Translations under genes and position numbers: made by a program
Notes under the pieces: generated by a model
Told to the model about the DNA's origin: nothing
Database searches by the model: none
Seen by the model: the letters and a program-made list of their open reading frames with translations, nothing else
NCBI RefSeq assembly: GCF_900108065.1
Contig: NZ_FNVQ01000001.1
Span: 1,116,001 to 1,180,000, forward strand
Source of the DNA: Marinobacterium lutimaris
Lineage (GTDB): Bacteria; Pseudomonadota; Gammaproteobacteria; Pseudomonadales; Balneatricaceae
Length of the DNA: 64,000 bases
Direction: 5' to 3'
Shown: positions 44,502 to 51,688 of the stretch, piece after piece
Numbering within the stretch: position 1 is the first letter of the stretch
Layout: each line of letters opens with the position of its first letter

Positions 44502-46404
44502 GAGTAGCGATAGTTTTAAGGAAGTCTTCAGGTTCAATCACACCGACCATCGCCATGGCAGGACGCTCCTGACCGCTGCGATCATGGAACACCAGCACCG
44601 GCGGGCCAAATACCTGGTAGCGCTGATTAAGCGCCTTGGAATCCGCATCGTTGGCCGTCACATCCACCTTAATCAAATCAAACGCTGAGAGCCGCTGCTG
44701 CACCCCCGCATCGGCAAAGGTGACATACTCCAGCTCCACGCAGCTGACACACCAATCCGCGTAGAAGTCGAGCATCACCGGGCGGTTTTCGGCCGCTGCT
44801 TTCGCCAGCATAGGCTGCAGCTCTTCAAGGCTGGTCACCGTGGTGAAATTCAGCTGCGAGCGTATCTGCCCCTCAGCCTGAACCTGCCCCGCCCCCTGCT
44901 GAGCGACCAGCCCCTGCAGCGGGAACAGCAGGTTACGGCTACCGGACAGCACACCAACAATCAGCGCGATACCGTATACGGCGAGAATGATACCCGCCCC
45001 CTTCCATAGCCGATGCCAGCCATTGGAATGCTCGCCGAGACGCTCAAATACGTTCAGGTAAACCGCACTGATAATCAGGATCACGCCAACCAGCGCCATG
45101 GTGATCTGTACCGGCAGGATACGATCGAGCATCCATACCGCCATCAGCAGCAACAGCACACCGAATGCTGCCTTGACCCCTTCCATCCAGGCCCCTGCCC
45201 TTGGCAGCAGACGCCCGGCCGAGGCACCTACCAGCAGCAGCGGCAGCCCCATCCCCAGCGAGAGCACGAAAAGCGCCGCACCGCCAAGCACCGGATCACC
45301 ACTCTGGCCAATGTAGATCAACGCACCGGCGAGTGGCGCCGCCATACAGGGACCAACAATCAGCGCCGACAGAAAGCCCATCACCGCGACACCGGTGACA
45401 GAGCCACTCTTCTGGTGCGAGCTGACCTCACTCACACGCGACTGCAGCGCCTTGGGCATCTGCAGCTCATAAAAACCAAACATCGATAGCGACAGCAACA
45501 CAAAAAGCCCGGCGAACAGGGAGATCACCCAGGGGTTTTGCAATGCGACCTGTATATTGGCGCCGAACAGACCCACGATAACGCCGGCAACCGTGTAGGT
45601 CAGCGCCATCGCCAGCACGTATATAAACGAAAGAAACAGCGCTCGCCCGGTGGAGATCCTGTGACCGTGACCGACGATAATGCCGGAGAGGATTGGAATC
45701 ATCGGGAATACACAGGGCGTCAGGGACAACGCCAGACCGGCGAGGAAAAATGCACCCAGAGTAACCAACAGTGAAGACCCGCCCAGAAGGCTGGCAAAGT
45801 GTGCCTGCTCACTGAGAGGTACGGCAGAATCAGCGCCCGCCGGCGAGGCAGCATCACCTGCACCGGGGGAGCCGTCTACCCAGCGCAGGCCAGAGGCAGG
45901 CACCAGGTCTGTGACATCAACCTGTTCGGTCACCGGCGGATAACAGATGCCACCTTCCCAGCAACCCTGGTAACTCACCTCAAGCGTGCCATCAGTGACG
46001 CCGTTAACACCTCCGAGCAGAAGGCTGACACGGGCTTCGTCGTAATACACCTCGACCCGCCCGAACAGCGGATCATCCTTGGTGACTGACTCTGCATTAC
46101 GCCGATCGACCAGATCCACGCCTTCACCTGGCGTCACCGTCACCTTGTCGCGATAGAGGTAATAGTCCGGCGGCATCTGCCAGACCAGGTCGAAGTGCCC
46201 CGGGCTGACTGCCTCGACGCGCATCTGATACGCCTGCTCTACAGGTAGAGGTAGAGGCTGATCCTTACCACCGCCAATGCTGTCGAACAAGCCGGCGCTG
46301 GCGATCCCAGGCAGGGTCACGACAAGACAGAGCAGAAACTTAAGGCAGTTAATTAACGATATACGCAAAGCATTGATTCCCAGAGCCGCGAACGAAAGAG
46401 CCAT
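44497..46404 (-). CDS. dsbD: Thiol:disulfide interchange protein DsbD
   Basis: A 635-residue inner-membrane protein moving electrons from cytosolic thioredoxin to the periplasm. The N-terminal domain has a signal-like helix and the redox Cys pair in 'GCWEGGICYPP'. The membrane core (about eight helices) shows 'LTPCVFPMIPILSG' and 'VGPCMAAPLAGALIYIG', the DsbD CcdA-like cysteines. The C-terminal thioredoxin-like domain has 'DFYADWCVSCVELE' with its CxxC. The exact start is uncertain: ATG 46404 has no strong ribosome site and a frame-consistent GTG lies upstream at 46428. A 24-bp tandem repeat overlaps its stop. Confidence 0.94.
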   Translation of the reverse strand: MALSFAALGINALRISLINCLKFLLCLVVTLPGIASAGLFDSIGGGKDQPLPLPVEQAYQMRVEAVSPGHFDLVWQMPPDYYLYRDKVTVTPGEGVDLVDRRNAESVTKDDPLFGRVEVYYDEARVSLLLGGVNGVTDGTLEVSYQGCWEGGICYPPVTEQVDVTDLVPASGLRWVDGSPGAGDAASPAGADSAVPLSEQAHFASLLGGSSLLVTLGAFFLAGLALSLTPCVFPMIPILSGIIVGHGHRISTGRALFLSFIYVLAMALTYTVAGVIVGLFGANIQVALQNPWVISLFAGLFVLLSLSMFGFYELQMPKALQSRVSEVSSHQKSGSVTGVAVMGFLSALIVGPCMAAPLAGALIYIGQSGDPVLGGAALFVLSLGMGLPLLLVGASAGRLLPRAGAWMEGVKAAFGVLLLLMAVWMLDRILPVQITMALVGVILIISAVYLNVFERLGEHSNGWHRLWKGAGIILAVYGIALIVGVLSGSRNLLFPLQGLVAQQGAGQVQAEGQIRSQLNFTTVTSLEELQPMLAKAAAENRPVMLDFYADWCVSCVELEYVTFADAGVQQRLSAFDLIKVDVTANDADSKALNQRYQVFGPPVLVFHDRSGQERPAMAMVGVIEPEDFLKTIATL

Positions 46405-46624
46405 CTTGAAGACTGTCACTACGACCACACAGAACCACCCGGGTTCATCCTATGATCAGCTGCGACAGTTTATCACTCTGGCGATCCGGGCCACACCCTG
46501 ACAAAATGTCGCAGAGCGTGGAAAACACGTGGGTTTTCTGTCTCAAACTTATATTAAATATGATAAAAATAGGCTCTTGGCGTGATACGGACGCCACTCT
46601 TAGGAATGCCCTCAGGACAAGAAG

Positions 46625-47692
46625 ATGACCGATAAACGCGTAGAAGACCTAAATGTAGAATCCACAACCGCCCTCGTCACCCCTGACGAGCTGAAGAAGA
46701 AGCTGGCAATCAGCGATGCCGCAGCACAGACGGTTATGGAAGGACGCCAGGTGATCCGCGACATTCTGGATCACAAGGACAAACGTCTGCTGGTTGTAGT
46801 TGGCCCCTGCTCCATTCACGATCCGGAAGCAGCACTGGAATATGGCCGCAAGCTCAAAGCCCTGGCCGATGAGCTTAAAGACAACCTCTATCTGGTCATG
46901 CGTGTTTATTTTGAAAAGCCCCGTACCACTGTGGGCTGGAAAGGCCTGATCAACGATCCGCACATGAACGACTCTTTCGATATCGAAGAGGGTCTGCATA
47001 TTGCGCGTAAACTGCTGATCGACCTGTCCGAAATGGGCCTGCCGCTGGCCACCGAAGCGCTGGATCCGATCTCCCCACAGTACATCCAGGATCTGATCAG
47101 CTGGTCGGCTATCGGCGCGCGTACAACCGAGTCCCAGACTCACCGTGAAATGTCTTCAGGCCTTTCCTGCGCCGTTGGCTTCAAGAACGGCACCGATGGC
47201 AGCCTGGACGTGGCGGTTAACGCCATGAAGTCGGTCAGCCACTCCCACAACTTCCTTGGTCTGAACAACGAAGGCCAGGTAGCGATCATCCGCACCCGCG
47301 GCAATGCTTACGGCCACGTCGTGCTGCGTGGCGGCAACGGCAAGCCGAACTACGACTCTGTCAGCGTCAAGCTGTGTGAGCAGGCACTGGATAAAGCCGG
47401 CCAGAGCAAAAACATCATGATCGACTGCAGCCACGCCAACTCCAACAAGGATCCGGCAATTCAGCCGCTGGTTGCGGAAGATGCGGCCAGCCAGATTCTC
47501 GAAGGCAACCGCTCCATCATCGGCCTGATGATCGAGAGCAACCTTGGATGGGGCGCCCAGTCCATCCCGGAACGCCTGGAAGAGCTGAAATACGGTGTTT
47601 CCGTGACCGATGCCTGCATCGACTGGAAGACCACTGAAGCCTCTCTGCGTGACCTGTCCGCCAAACTGGCCGACGCGCTGAAGAAACGCTAA
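46625..47692 (+). CDS. DAHP synthase, class I (AroF/G/H type)
   Basis: A 355-residue aldolase making 3-deoxy-D-arabino-heptulosonate-7-phosphate, the first step to aromatic amino acids. Motifs: 'VVVGPCSIHDPEAALEY', 'RVYFEKPRTTVGWKGLINDP', 'IGARTTESQTHREMSSGLSCAVGFKNGTDGSL' and 'MIDCSHANSNKD' with the metal-binding Cys/His. It has its own terminator at 47707-47729. Which of the feedback-regulated isoforms (Tyr-, Phe- or Trp-sensitive) it matches cannot be told by eye. Confidence 0.96.
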   Translation: MTDKRVEDLNVESTTALVTPDELKKKLAISDAAAQTVMEGRQVIRDILDHKDKRLLVVVGPCSIHDPEAALEYGRKLKALADELKDNLYLVMRVYFEKPRTTVGWKGLINDPHMNDSFDIEEGLHIARKLLIDLSEMGLPLATEALDPISPQYIQDLISWSAIGARTTESQTHREMSSGLSCAVGFKNGTDGSLDVAVNAMKSVSHSHNFLGLNNEGQVAIIRTRGNAYGHVVLRGGNGKPNYDSVSVKLCEQALDKAGQSKNIMIDCSHANSNKDPAIQPLVAEDAASQILEGNRSIIGLMIESNLGWGAQSIPERLEELKYGVSVTDACIDWKTTEASLRDLSAKLADALKKR

Positions 47693-47706
47693 GCCGCTTC
47701 CAACCC

Positions 47707-47729
47707 GGGAGGAGTTTCTCACTCCTCCC
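47707..47729 (+). terminator. Intrinsic terminator of the DAHP synthase gene
   Basis: A perfect 9-bp stem GGGAGGAGT/ACTCCTCCC (loop TTCTC) followed by TTATCTTT, 15 bp after the stop codon. Confidence 0.8.
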
Positions 47730-47765
47730 TTATCTTTCGCTGTCTCCTTTCTCCCCGAGGCATCT

Positions 47766-48656
47766 ATGCAAATGGATCCTGCTCGCAATCACGGGTTGGC
47801 GCTGGCCATCACCGGTGTATTTATTCTCAGTTTTGACGCCCTGCTTATCCGTCTTGCCAATGCCGGCGGTCTTGACGTCTCATTCTGGCGCGGAGCCTTC
47901 GTGCTGATCACCACCGGCATCATCTGCTGGTTCCGTCGCCGTCATATGAGCTGGCCGGATACGCGCAGGCTCTGGCTGATGGCCTTTGCCATATCGCTGC
48001 TTTACGGCGCCAATTCGGTACTCTTTGTGCTCTCGGTGACGCACACGCATGTGGCCAATACCGTGGTGATACTGGCCAGCGCGCCACTTTTCGCGGCCGC
48101 CATCTCCTGGCTGTTTTTCCGTGAGACCACGCCAAAACGCACCCTGATATCGATAGTCTGCGCGATCTTCGGCGTGCTCGTGGTGTTTTCAGCATCGATT
48201 GGACAGCCAGGTCAGCTTGGCGACTTCCTCGCTCTGATCCTCGCCGTGGGCATGGCAACGATGCTGACCCTGCTCAGACGTGCACCCAGCCTGCCCCGCC
48301 TGCCGCTGCTGGCATCGGCAGGTCTTGTCACCCTGCTGATCAGCGCGCCCTTTGCAGCGCCATTCGAACTCAGCTCCACAAGCCTGGGCTGGCTCGCACT
48401 GATGGGGCTGGTGCAGATCCCGATCGCGTCACTGCTTATTTTCAGTGCCAGCCGTCACCTGCCGTCACCGGAAGTAAGTCTTGTTTTACTCATCGAAACG
48501 GTAATGGGGCCAGTTTGGGTCTGGTGGGTTCTTAACGAACAGCTGCCATCGCGCACACTGCTCGGAGGCGCACTAATTCTGGGGGCTATCGCGGTGAATT
48601 CAATTTTGTCGCTGCGCAGCTACCGAGCGGGAAAGTCTCGCAGGAAAGGATGTTGA
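47766..48656 (+). CDS. EamA/DMT-family exporter
   Basis: A 296-residue integral membrane protein with about ten hydrophobic segments as two EamA repeats, for example 'LALAITGVFILSFDALLIRLANAGG', 'AFAISLLYGANSVLFVLSVTHTHVANTVVILASAPLFAAAISWLFFRE' and 'QIPIASLLIFSASRHLPSPEVSLVLLIETVMGPVWVWWVLNEQ'. Drug/metabolite transporters of this class export amino acids or other metabolites; the cargo is unknown. It lies 37 bp behind the DAHP synthase terminator and before the candidate small RNA. Confidence 0.9.
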   Translation: MQMDPARNHGLALAITGVFILSFDALLIRLANAGGLDVSFWRGAFVLITTGIICWFRRRHMSWPDTRRLWLMAFAISLLYGANSVLFVLSVTHTHVANTVVILASAPLFAAAISWLFFRETTPKRTLISIVCAIFGVLVVFSASIGQPGQLGDFLALILAVGMATMLTLLRRAPSLPRLPLLASAGLVTLLISAPFAAPFELSSTSLGWLALMGLVQIPIASLLIFSASRHLPSPEVSLVLLIETVMGPVWVWWVLNEQLPSRTLLGGALILGAIAVNSILSLRSYRAGKSRRKGC

Positions 48657-48705
48657 GCCCAAAAACAGTTGAGATAAATTCAACAAAAGTCAAATTAACC
48701 ATCAT

Positions 48706-48734
48706 TTGTCGAAAAGCAACTTAGACTTTAGCAT
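48706..48734 (+). promoter_or_regulatory. Sigma70-type promoter for the 48.74-kb small RNA candidate
   Basis: TTGTCG at 48706-48711 and TAGCAT at 48729-48734 with exactly 17 bp between them (4/6 and 4/6 matches to consensus). It predicts transcription start at about 48741, directly before the RNA's stem. Confidence 0.5.
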
Positions 48735-48740
48735 TACAAG

Positions 48741-48830
48741 TGTTCGGAAGGGGGTGTGCATCCTGTCGTTGTTGTTGGGGTACACGCGCTGATGCAAGGA
48801 TTCATACTCCACACACCCTTCCGGTTTTTT
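48741..48830 (+). ncRNA. Candidate small RNA with terminal stem and T-run
   Basis: An interval of about 90 nt with a promoter 7 bp ahead and a terminator at its end. The stem CGGAAGGG/CCCTTCCG plus GTGTG/CACAC (48745-48758 with 48810-48823, one mismatch) is closed by a 51-nt loop, then TTTTTT. Inside the loop GCATC/GATGC (48758-48762 with 48791-48795) or ATCCT/AGGAT (48760-48764 with 48797-48801) can form. No reading frame of note. I do not recognise an Rfam family. A second, separate terminator follows at 48867-48886. Confidence 0.45.
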
Positions 48831-48866
48831 GCTTTTCCTTGCGTTATCTCTAGTTAGTTATCGTAC

Positions 48867-48894
48867 GCCGCACCTTGTAGTGCGGCATTTTTTT
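48867..48894 (+). terminator. Second plus-strand intrinsic terminator
   Basis: A 7-bp stem GCCGCAC/GTGCGGC (48867-48873 with 48880-48886) and ATTTTTTT. Being 37 bp past the first terminator and facing the convergent cyclase gene, it may back up the small RNA terminator or end another short transcript. Confidence 0.8.
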
Positions 48895-48917
48895 GCCTGC
48901 CATTTAGGCCGACAGAC

Positions 48918-50273
48918 TCAGCGTGACCGGCTCACTTTCTTCGCCGTGTACATGCGGTCATCCGCCACTCGAATCAGTTCATCGAGCCCCTGGGCATCGG
49001 CTGGAAAAACCGCATACCCTACCGCCGCCGATATATTGACCTCTACGCCTCTGTAAACCATCGGCTCCTGCAGCGCCTCCTGAAGCTTGCCAATCACGTT
49101 CTGGGCATCCGCCGGCTTACCAACCCCCGCTTGCAGCAGCATAAACTCGTCACCACCGGTCCGCGCCACTGTGTCCGATCCCCTGATCACAGCAGACAGG
49201 CGCTGACCCACCGTTTTAAGCAGTGCATCCCCCGCAAGATGCCCGTAACGGTCATTCACAGGCTTGAATTCATTCAGGTCTATAAAATAGAGCGTAAAAT
49301 TGAGCCCTGTACGATCATGCAGCGCGATCAGCTGGTTTACACGCTCCAGCATCAGACGTCGGTTCGGCAAGCCGGTCAGCGCATCGTGCATCGCCTCTCC
49401 GTGGCTGTTGTGATACAGCCGCACCAGAGCGATCAACAGAGAGACAAGCACAGCGAGAATGCCGTAGGCCAGCACACGCACTAGTCCGGTATTCATCCAG
49501 ACCGGGCTCGCATTTTCAGCAGGTACGGCACCAACCACCCAGTTACCATTGGGGAATTCAATGCTCATCTGAACCAGGGGGGCATCAAATACTGCAGGAT
49601 CACCGTAGAAGACCTCACCCTCAGCTCCTTTGCCATCCTTACCCCTGATCGCAATCTGATAACCATTAATAACCCTGTCCAGACCCGCTGACTTAAACAG
49701 CGCATCTGAGTCGATCACCACCGAGGCAAGCCCCCAATATTGATCCGTACCGGTGACAATGGCATCGCTGTATATCGGAGTCCGGGCTATCAACCCGTTG
49801 CCACCCTGAATCAGAGTCAGAGGCCCGGCCAGGACCATTTTACGCGCATCGATCGCCGCACTGACAGCGGGCCACTGCTGCTCATTTTTTTCGTAATCGA
49901 GACCTATCGCAGCTTCATTACCTTCCAGGGGGTACATGAACAGCAGCACATTATCTGGGGCGAGCCCTATGTTGCGTACGTATTGGCTGTTACCCACGAT
50001 CTCTCGGGCCAGCGCTTTCCATTGAGGCGGTTCGATTTCAGGATGGATTGTCACGTAACTGATCAGGCCGTGACTAAGGAAGAGGACGGAATTTATCTCG
50101 CTTTCAATACGCGCGCGGAGCTGGGCGATGGTACCCAGCGCTTCTATGCGCAGTACCTGGTAGGTTCTATCGGAGACCATCCGCTGCACGGACTCCGTGA
50201 TCGCTACCCCGGCACCGACGACCGCGATGATGGCCATATATGGCAAGAAGCGTCGGAGGCGCGTTATTAACAA
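48918..50273 (-). CDS. CHASE-domain GGDEF diguanylate cyclase
   Basis: A 451-residue membrane enzyme. Two hydrophobic helices (about 10-30 and 280-305) enclose a periplasmic CHASE domain ('ARIESEINSVLFLSHGLISYVTIHPEIEPPQWKALAREIV' and the 'RNIGLAPDNVLLFMYPLEGNEAAIGLDYEKN' core). The C-terminal GGDEF domain has the active site 'RTGGDEF' and, five residues ahead, an RxxD product-inhibition I-site ('RGSD'). It should make c-di-GMP under feedback control. The likely start is TTG 50273 (AGGGG just ahead); ATG at codon 13 is the alternative. Confidence 0.93.
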   Translation of the reverse strand: MLITRLRRFLPYMAIIAVVGAGVAITESVQRMVSDRTYQVLRIEALGTIAQLRARIESEINSVLFLSHGLISYVTIHPEIEPPQWKALAREIVGNSQYVRNIGLAPDNVLLFMYPLEGNEAAIGLDYEKNEQQWPAVSAAIDARKMVLAGPLTLIQGGNGLIARTPIYSDAIVTGTDQYWGLASVVIDSDALFKSAGLDRVINGYQIAIRGKDGKGAEGEVFYGDPAVFDAPLVQMSIEFPNGNWVVGAVPAENASPVWMNTGLVRVLAYGILAVLVSLLIALVRLYHNSHGEAMHDALTGLPNRRLMLERVNQLIALHDRTGLNFTLYFIDLNEFKPVNDRYGHLAGDALLKTVGQRLSAVIRGSDTVARTGGDEFMLLQAGVGKPADAQNVIGKLQEALQEPMVYRGVEVNISAAVGYAVFPADAQGLDELIRVADDRMYTAKKVSRSR

Positions 50274-50346
50274 GCTAGACTACCCCTGCACGGTCGGCTG
50301 AAGATACATACAGTGTACAGGGTGCAACGTCAGTCTCAACAAAAAA

Positions 50347-50364
50347 ACCCGCGCAAGCGCGGGT
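50347..50364 (-). terminator. Intrinsic terminator of the methylcitrate operon
   Basis: An 8-bp stem ACCCGCGC/GCGCGGGT closing on a CAAG-type tip (50347-50354 with 50357-50364), followed on the minus strand by TTTTTTTG. It lies about 90 bp after prpF, the last gene of the operon. Confidence 0.88.
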
Positions 50365-50452
50365 CTGAAAAAGGTGGCTGAGCTGACAGGTACCCGACCA
50401 CCCTAATCCTGCCAGCCAGCTACTATTCCAACTGTCCGGCATAAAGCTGCGA

Positions 50453-51631
50453 TCAAAAAGTATCGCCAGGCACCCTGACCCAACCTTCCATCAGCACGCG
50501 AGCACTGCGGCTCATGATCGCCTTGGTCACGACCCATTCGCCGTCGCGCTGCTCAGCCTCGGCACCTACCCTCAGGGTTCCGGAGGGATGACCGAAGCGC
50601 ACAAAGTTGCGCTCGCCGCCACCGGCCGCCAGATTCACCAGGGTTCCTGGAACAACGGCCGCCGCACTGATCGCCACCGCCGCTGTTCCCATCATCGCGT
50701 GATGCAGTTTGCCCATGGACAAAGCGCGCACGACGAGATCGATATCTTCCGCCTTGACCTGCTTGCCGCTGGAGGAAAGGTAATCGGTGGCACCATTCAC
50801 AAAGGCGATCTTCGGTGTGTGCTGACGGCTTTCGGCCTCTTTCAGCTCCTTGATCAGCCCCATGCGGATAGCGCCATGGGCACGGATGGTTTCAAACCGC
50901 GCCAGCGCCGCGGGATCGGAGTTGATCGCGTCCTGCAGCTCGGTGCCGGTGTATCCGATCTCTTCAGCATTAAGGAAAATCGTCGGAATACCGGCATTGA
51001 TCATGGTCGCCTTGAAGGTACCGATACCAGGGACCTCCAGGTCATCCACCAGGTTCCCGGTGGGAAACATGGAACCCTCGCCATCGGCCGGGTCCATAAA
51101 CTCGATCTGCACCTCGGCCGCCGGGAAAGTGACCCCGTCCAGTTCGAAGTCGCCGGTCTCCTGAACTTCACCGTTGGTGATCGGTACGCGGGCGATGATC
51201 GTCTTCTCGATATTCGCCTGCCAGATACGTACGGTGGCCATGCCGTTTTCAGGCACGATAGACGGATCAACCAGCCCCTTGCTGATGGCGAAGGCGCCAA
51301 CCGCTGCGGTCAGGTTGCCGCAGTTTCCGCTCCAGTCCACAAACGGCTTGTCGATGGAGACCTGGCCGAACAGGTAGTTCACATCGTGATCGGGGCTGTC
51401 GCTTTTCGACAGAATTACACTTTTACTGGTGCTTGAAGTCGCACCGCCCATACCGTCAATCTGCTTGCCGTAGGGGTCGGGGCTGCCGATGACGCGCAGC
51501 AACAGTGCGTCGCGGGCCGGACCCGGCACCTGGCAGGCTTGTGGCAGCTCTTCAAGACTGAAGAACACGCCCTTGCTAGTACCGCCACGAATATAGGTGG
51601 CAGGAATCTTAATCTGGGGAACGTGGCTCAT
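50453..51631 (-). CDS. prpF: PrpF, AcnD-accessory 2-methylaconitate isomerase
   Basis: A 392-residue PrpF/DapF-fold isomerase. The N-terminus 'KIPATYIRGGTSKGVFFSLEELPQ' and 'GMGGATSSTSKSVILSKSD' are the family signatures; 'DWSGNCGNLTAAVGAFAI' contains the catalytic Cys region, and 'NAEEIGYTG' and 'ISAAAVVPGTLVNLAAGGG' follow. PrpF isomerises the 2-methylaconitate released by AcnD so that aconitase can finish methylisocitrate formation. It lies 57 bp behind acnD on the same strand. Confidence 0.95.
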   Translation of the reverse strand: MSHVPQIKIPATYIRGGTSKGVFFSLEELPQACQVPGPARDALLLRVIGSPDPYGKQIDGMGGATSSTSKSVILSKSDSPDHDVNYLFGQVSIDKPFVDWSGNCGNLTAAVGAFAISKGLVDPSIVPENGMATVRIWQANIEKTIIARVPITNGEVQETGDFELDGVTFPAAEVQIEFMDPADGEGSMFPTGNLVDDLEVPGIGTFKATMINAGIPTIFLNAEEIGYTGTELQDAINSDPAALARFETIRAHGAIRMGLIKELKEAESRQHTPKIAFVNGATDYLSSSGKQVKAEDIDLVVRALSMGKLHHAMMGTAAVAISAAAVVPGTLVNLAAGGGERNFVRFGHPSGTLRVGAEAEQRDGEWVVTKAIMSRSARVLMEGWVRVPGDTF

Positions 51632-51688
51632 GAATTACTCCAGTTCACTGAACCCGCAGGGCCAGACAGCCCCACAGGTTCGTGTTAC

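Noticed and set aside
44124-44537. A 137-codon minus-strand frame with repeats NQNRARLI across the isochorismatase end and tandem repeat
   Set aside because: The repeated peptide is only the translation of the 24-bp DNA repeat; the frame lies antisense to a clear isochorismatase gene.
46521-46538. Inverted repeat GAAAAC-N6-GTTTTC ahead of the DAHP synthase gene, considered as a TyrR or terminator element
   Set aside because: It does not match the TyrR consensus TGTAAA-N6-TTTACA, has a weak stem and no clear T-run, and there is no gene upstream on that strand to terminate.
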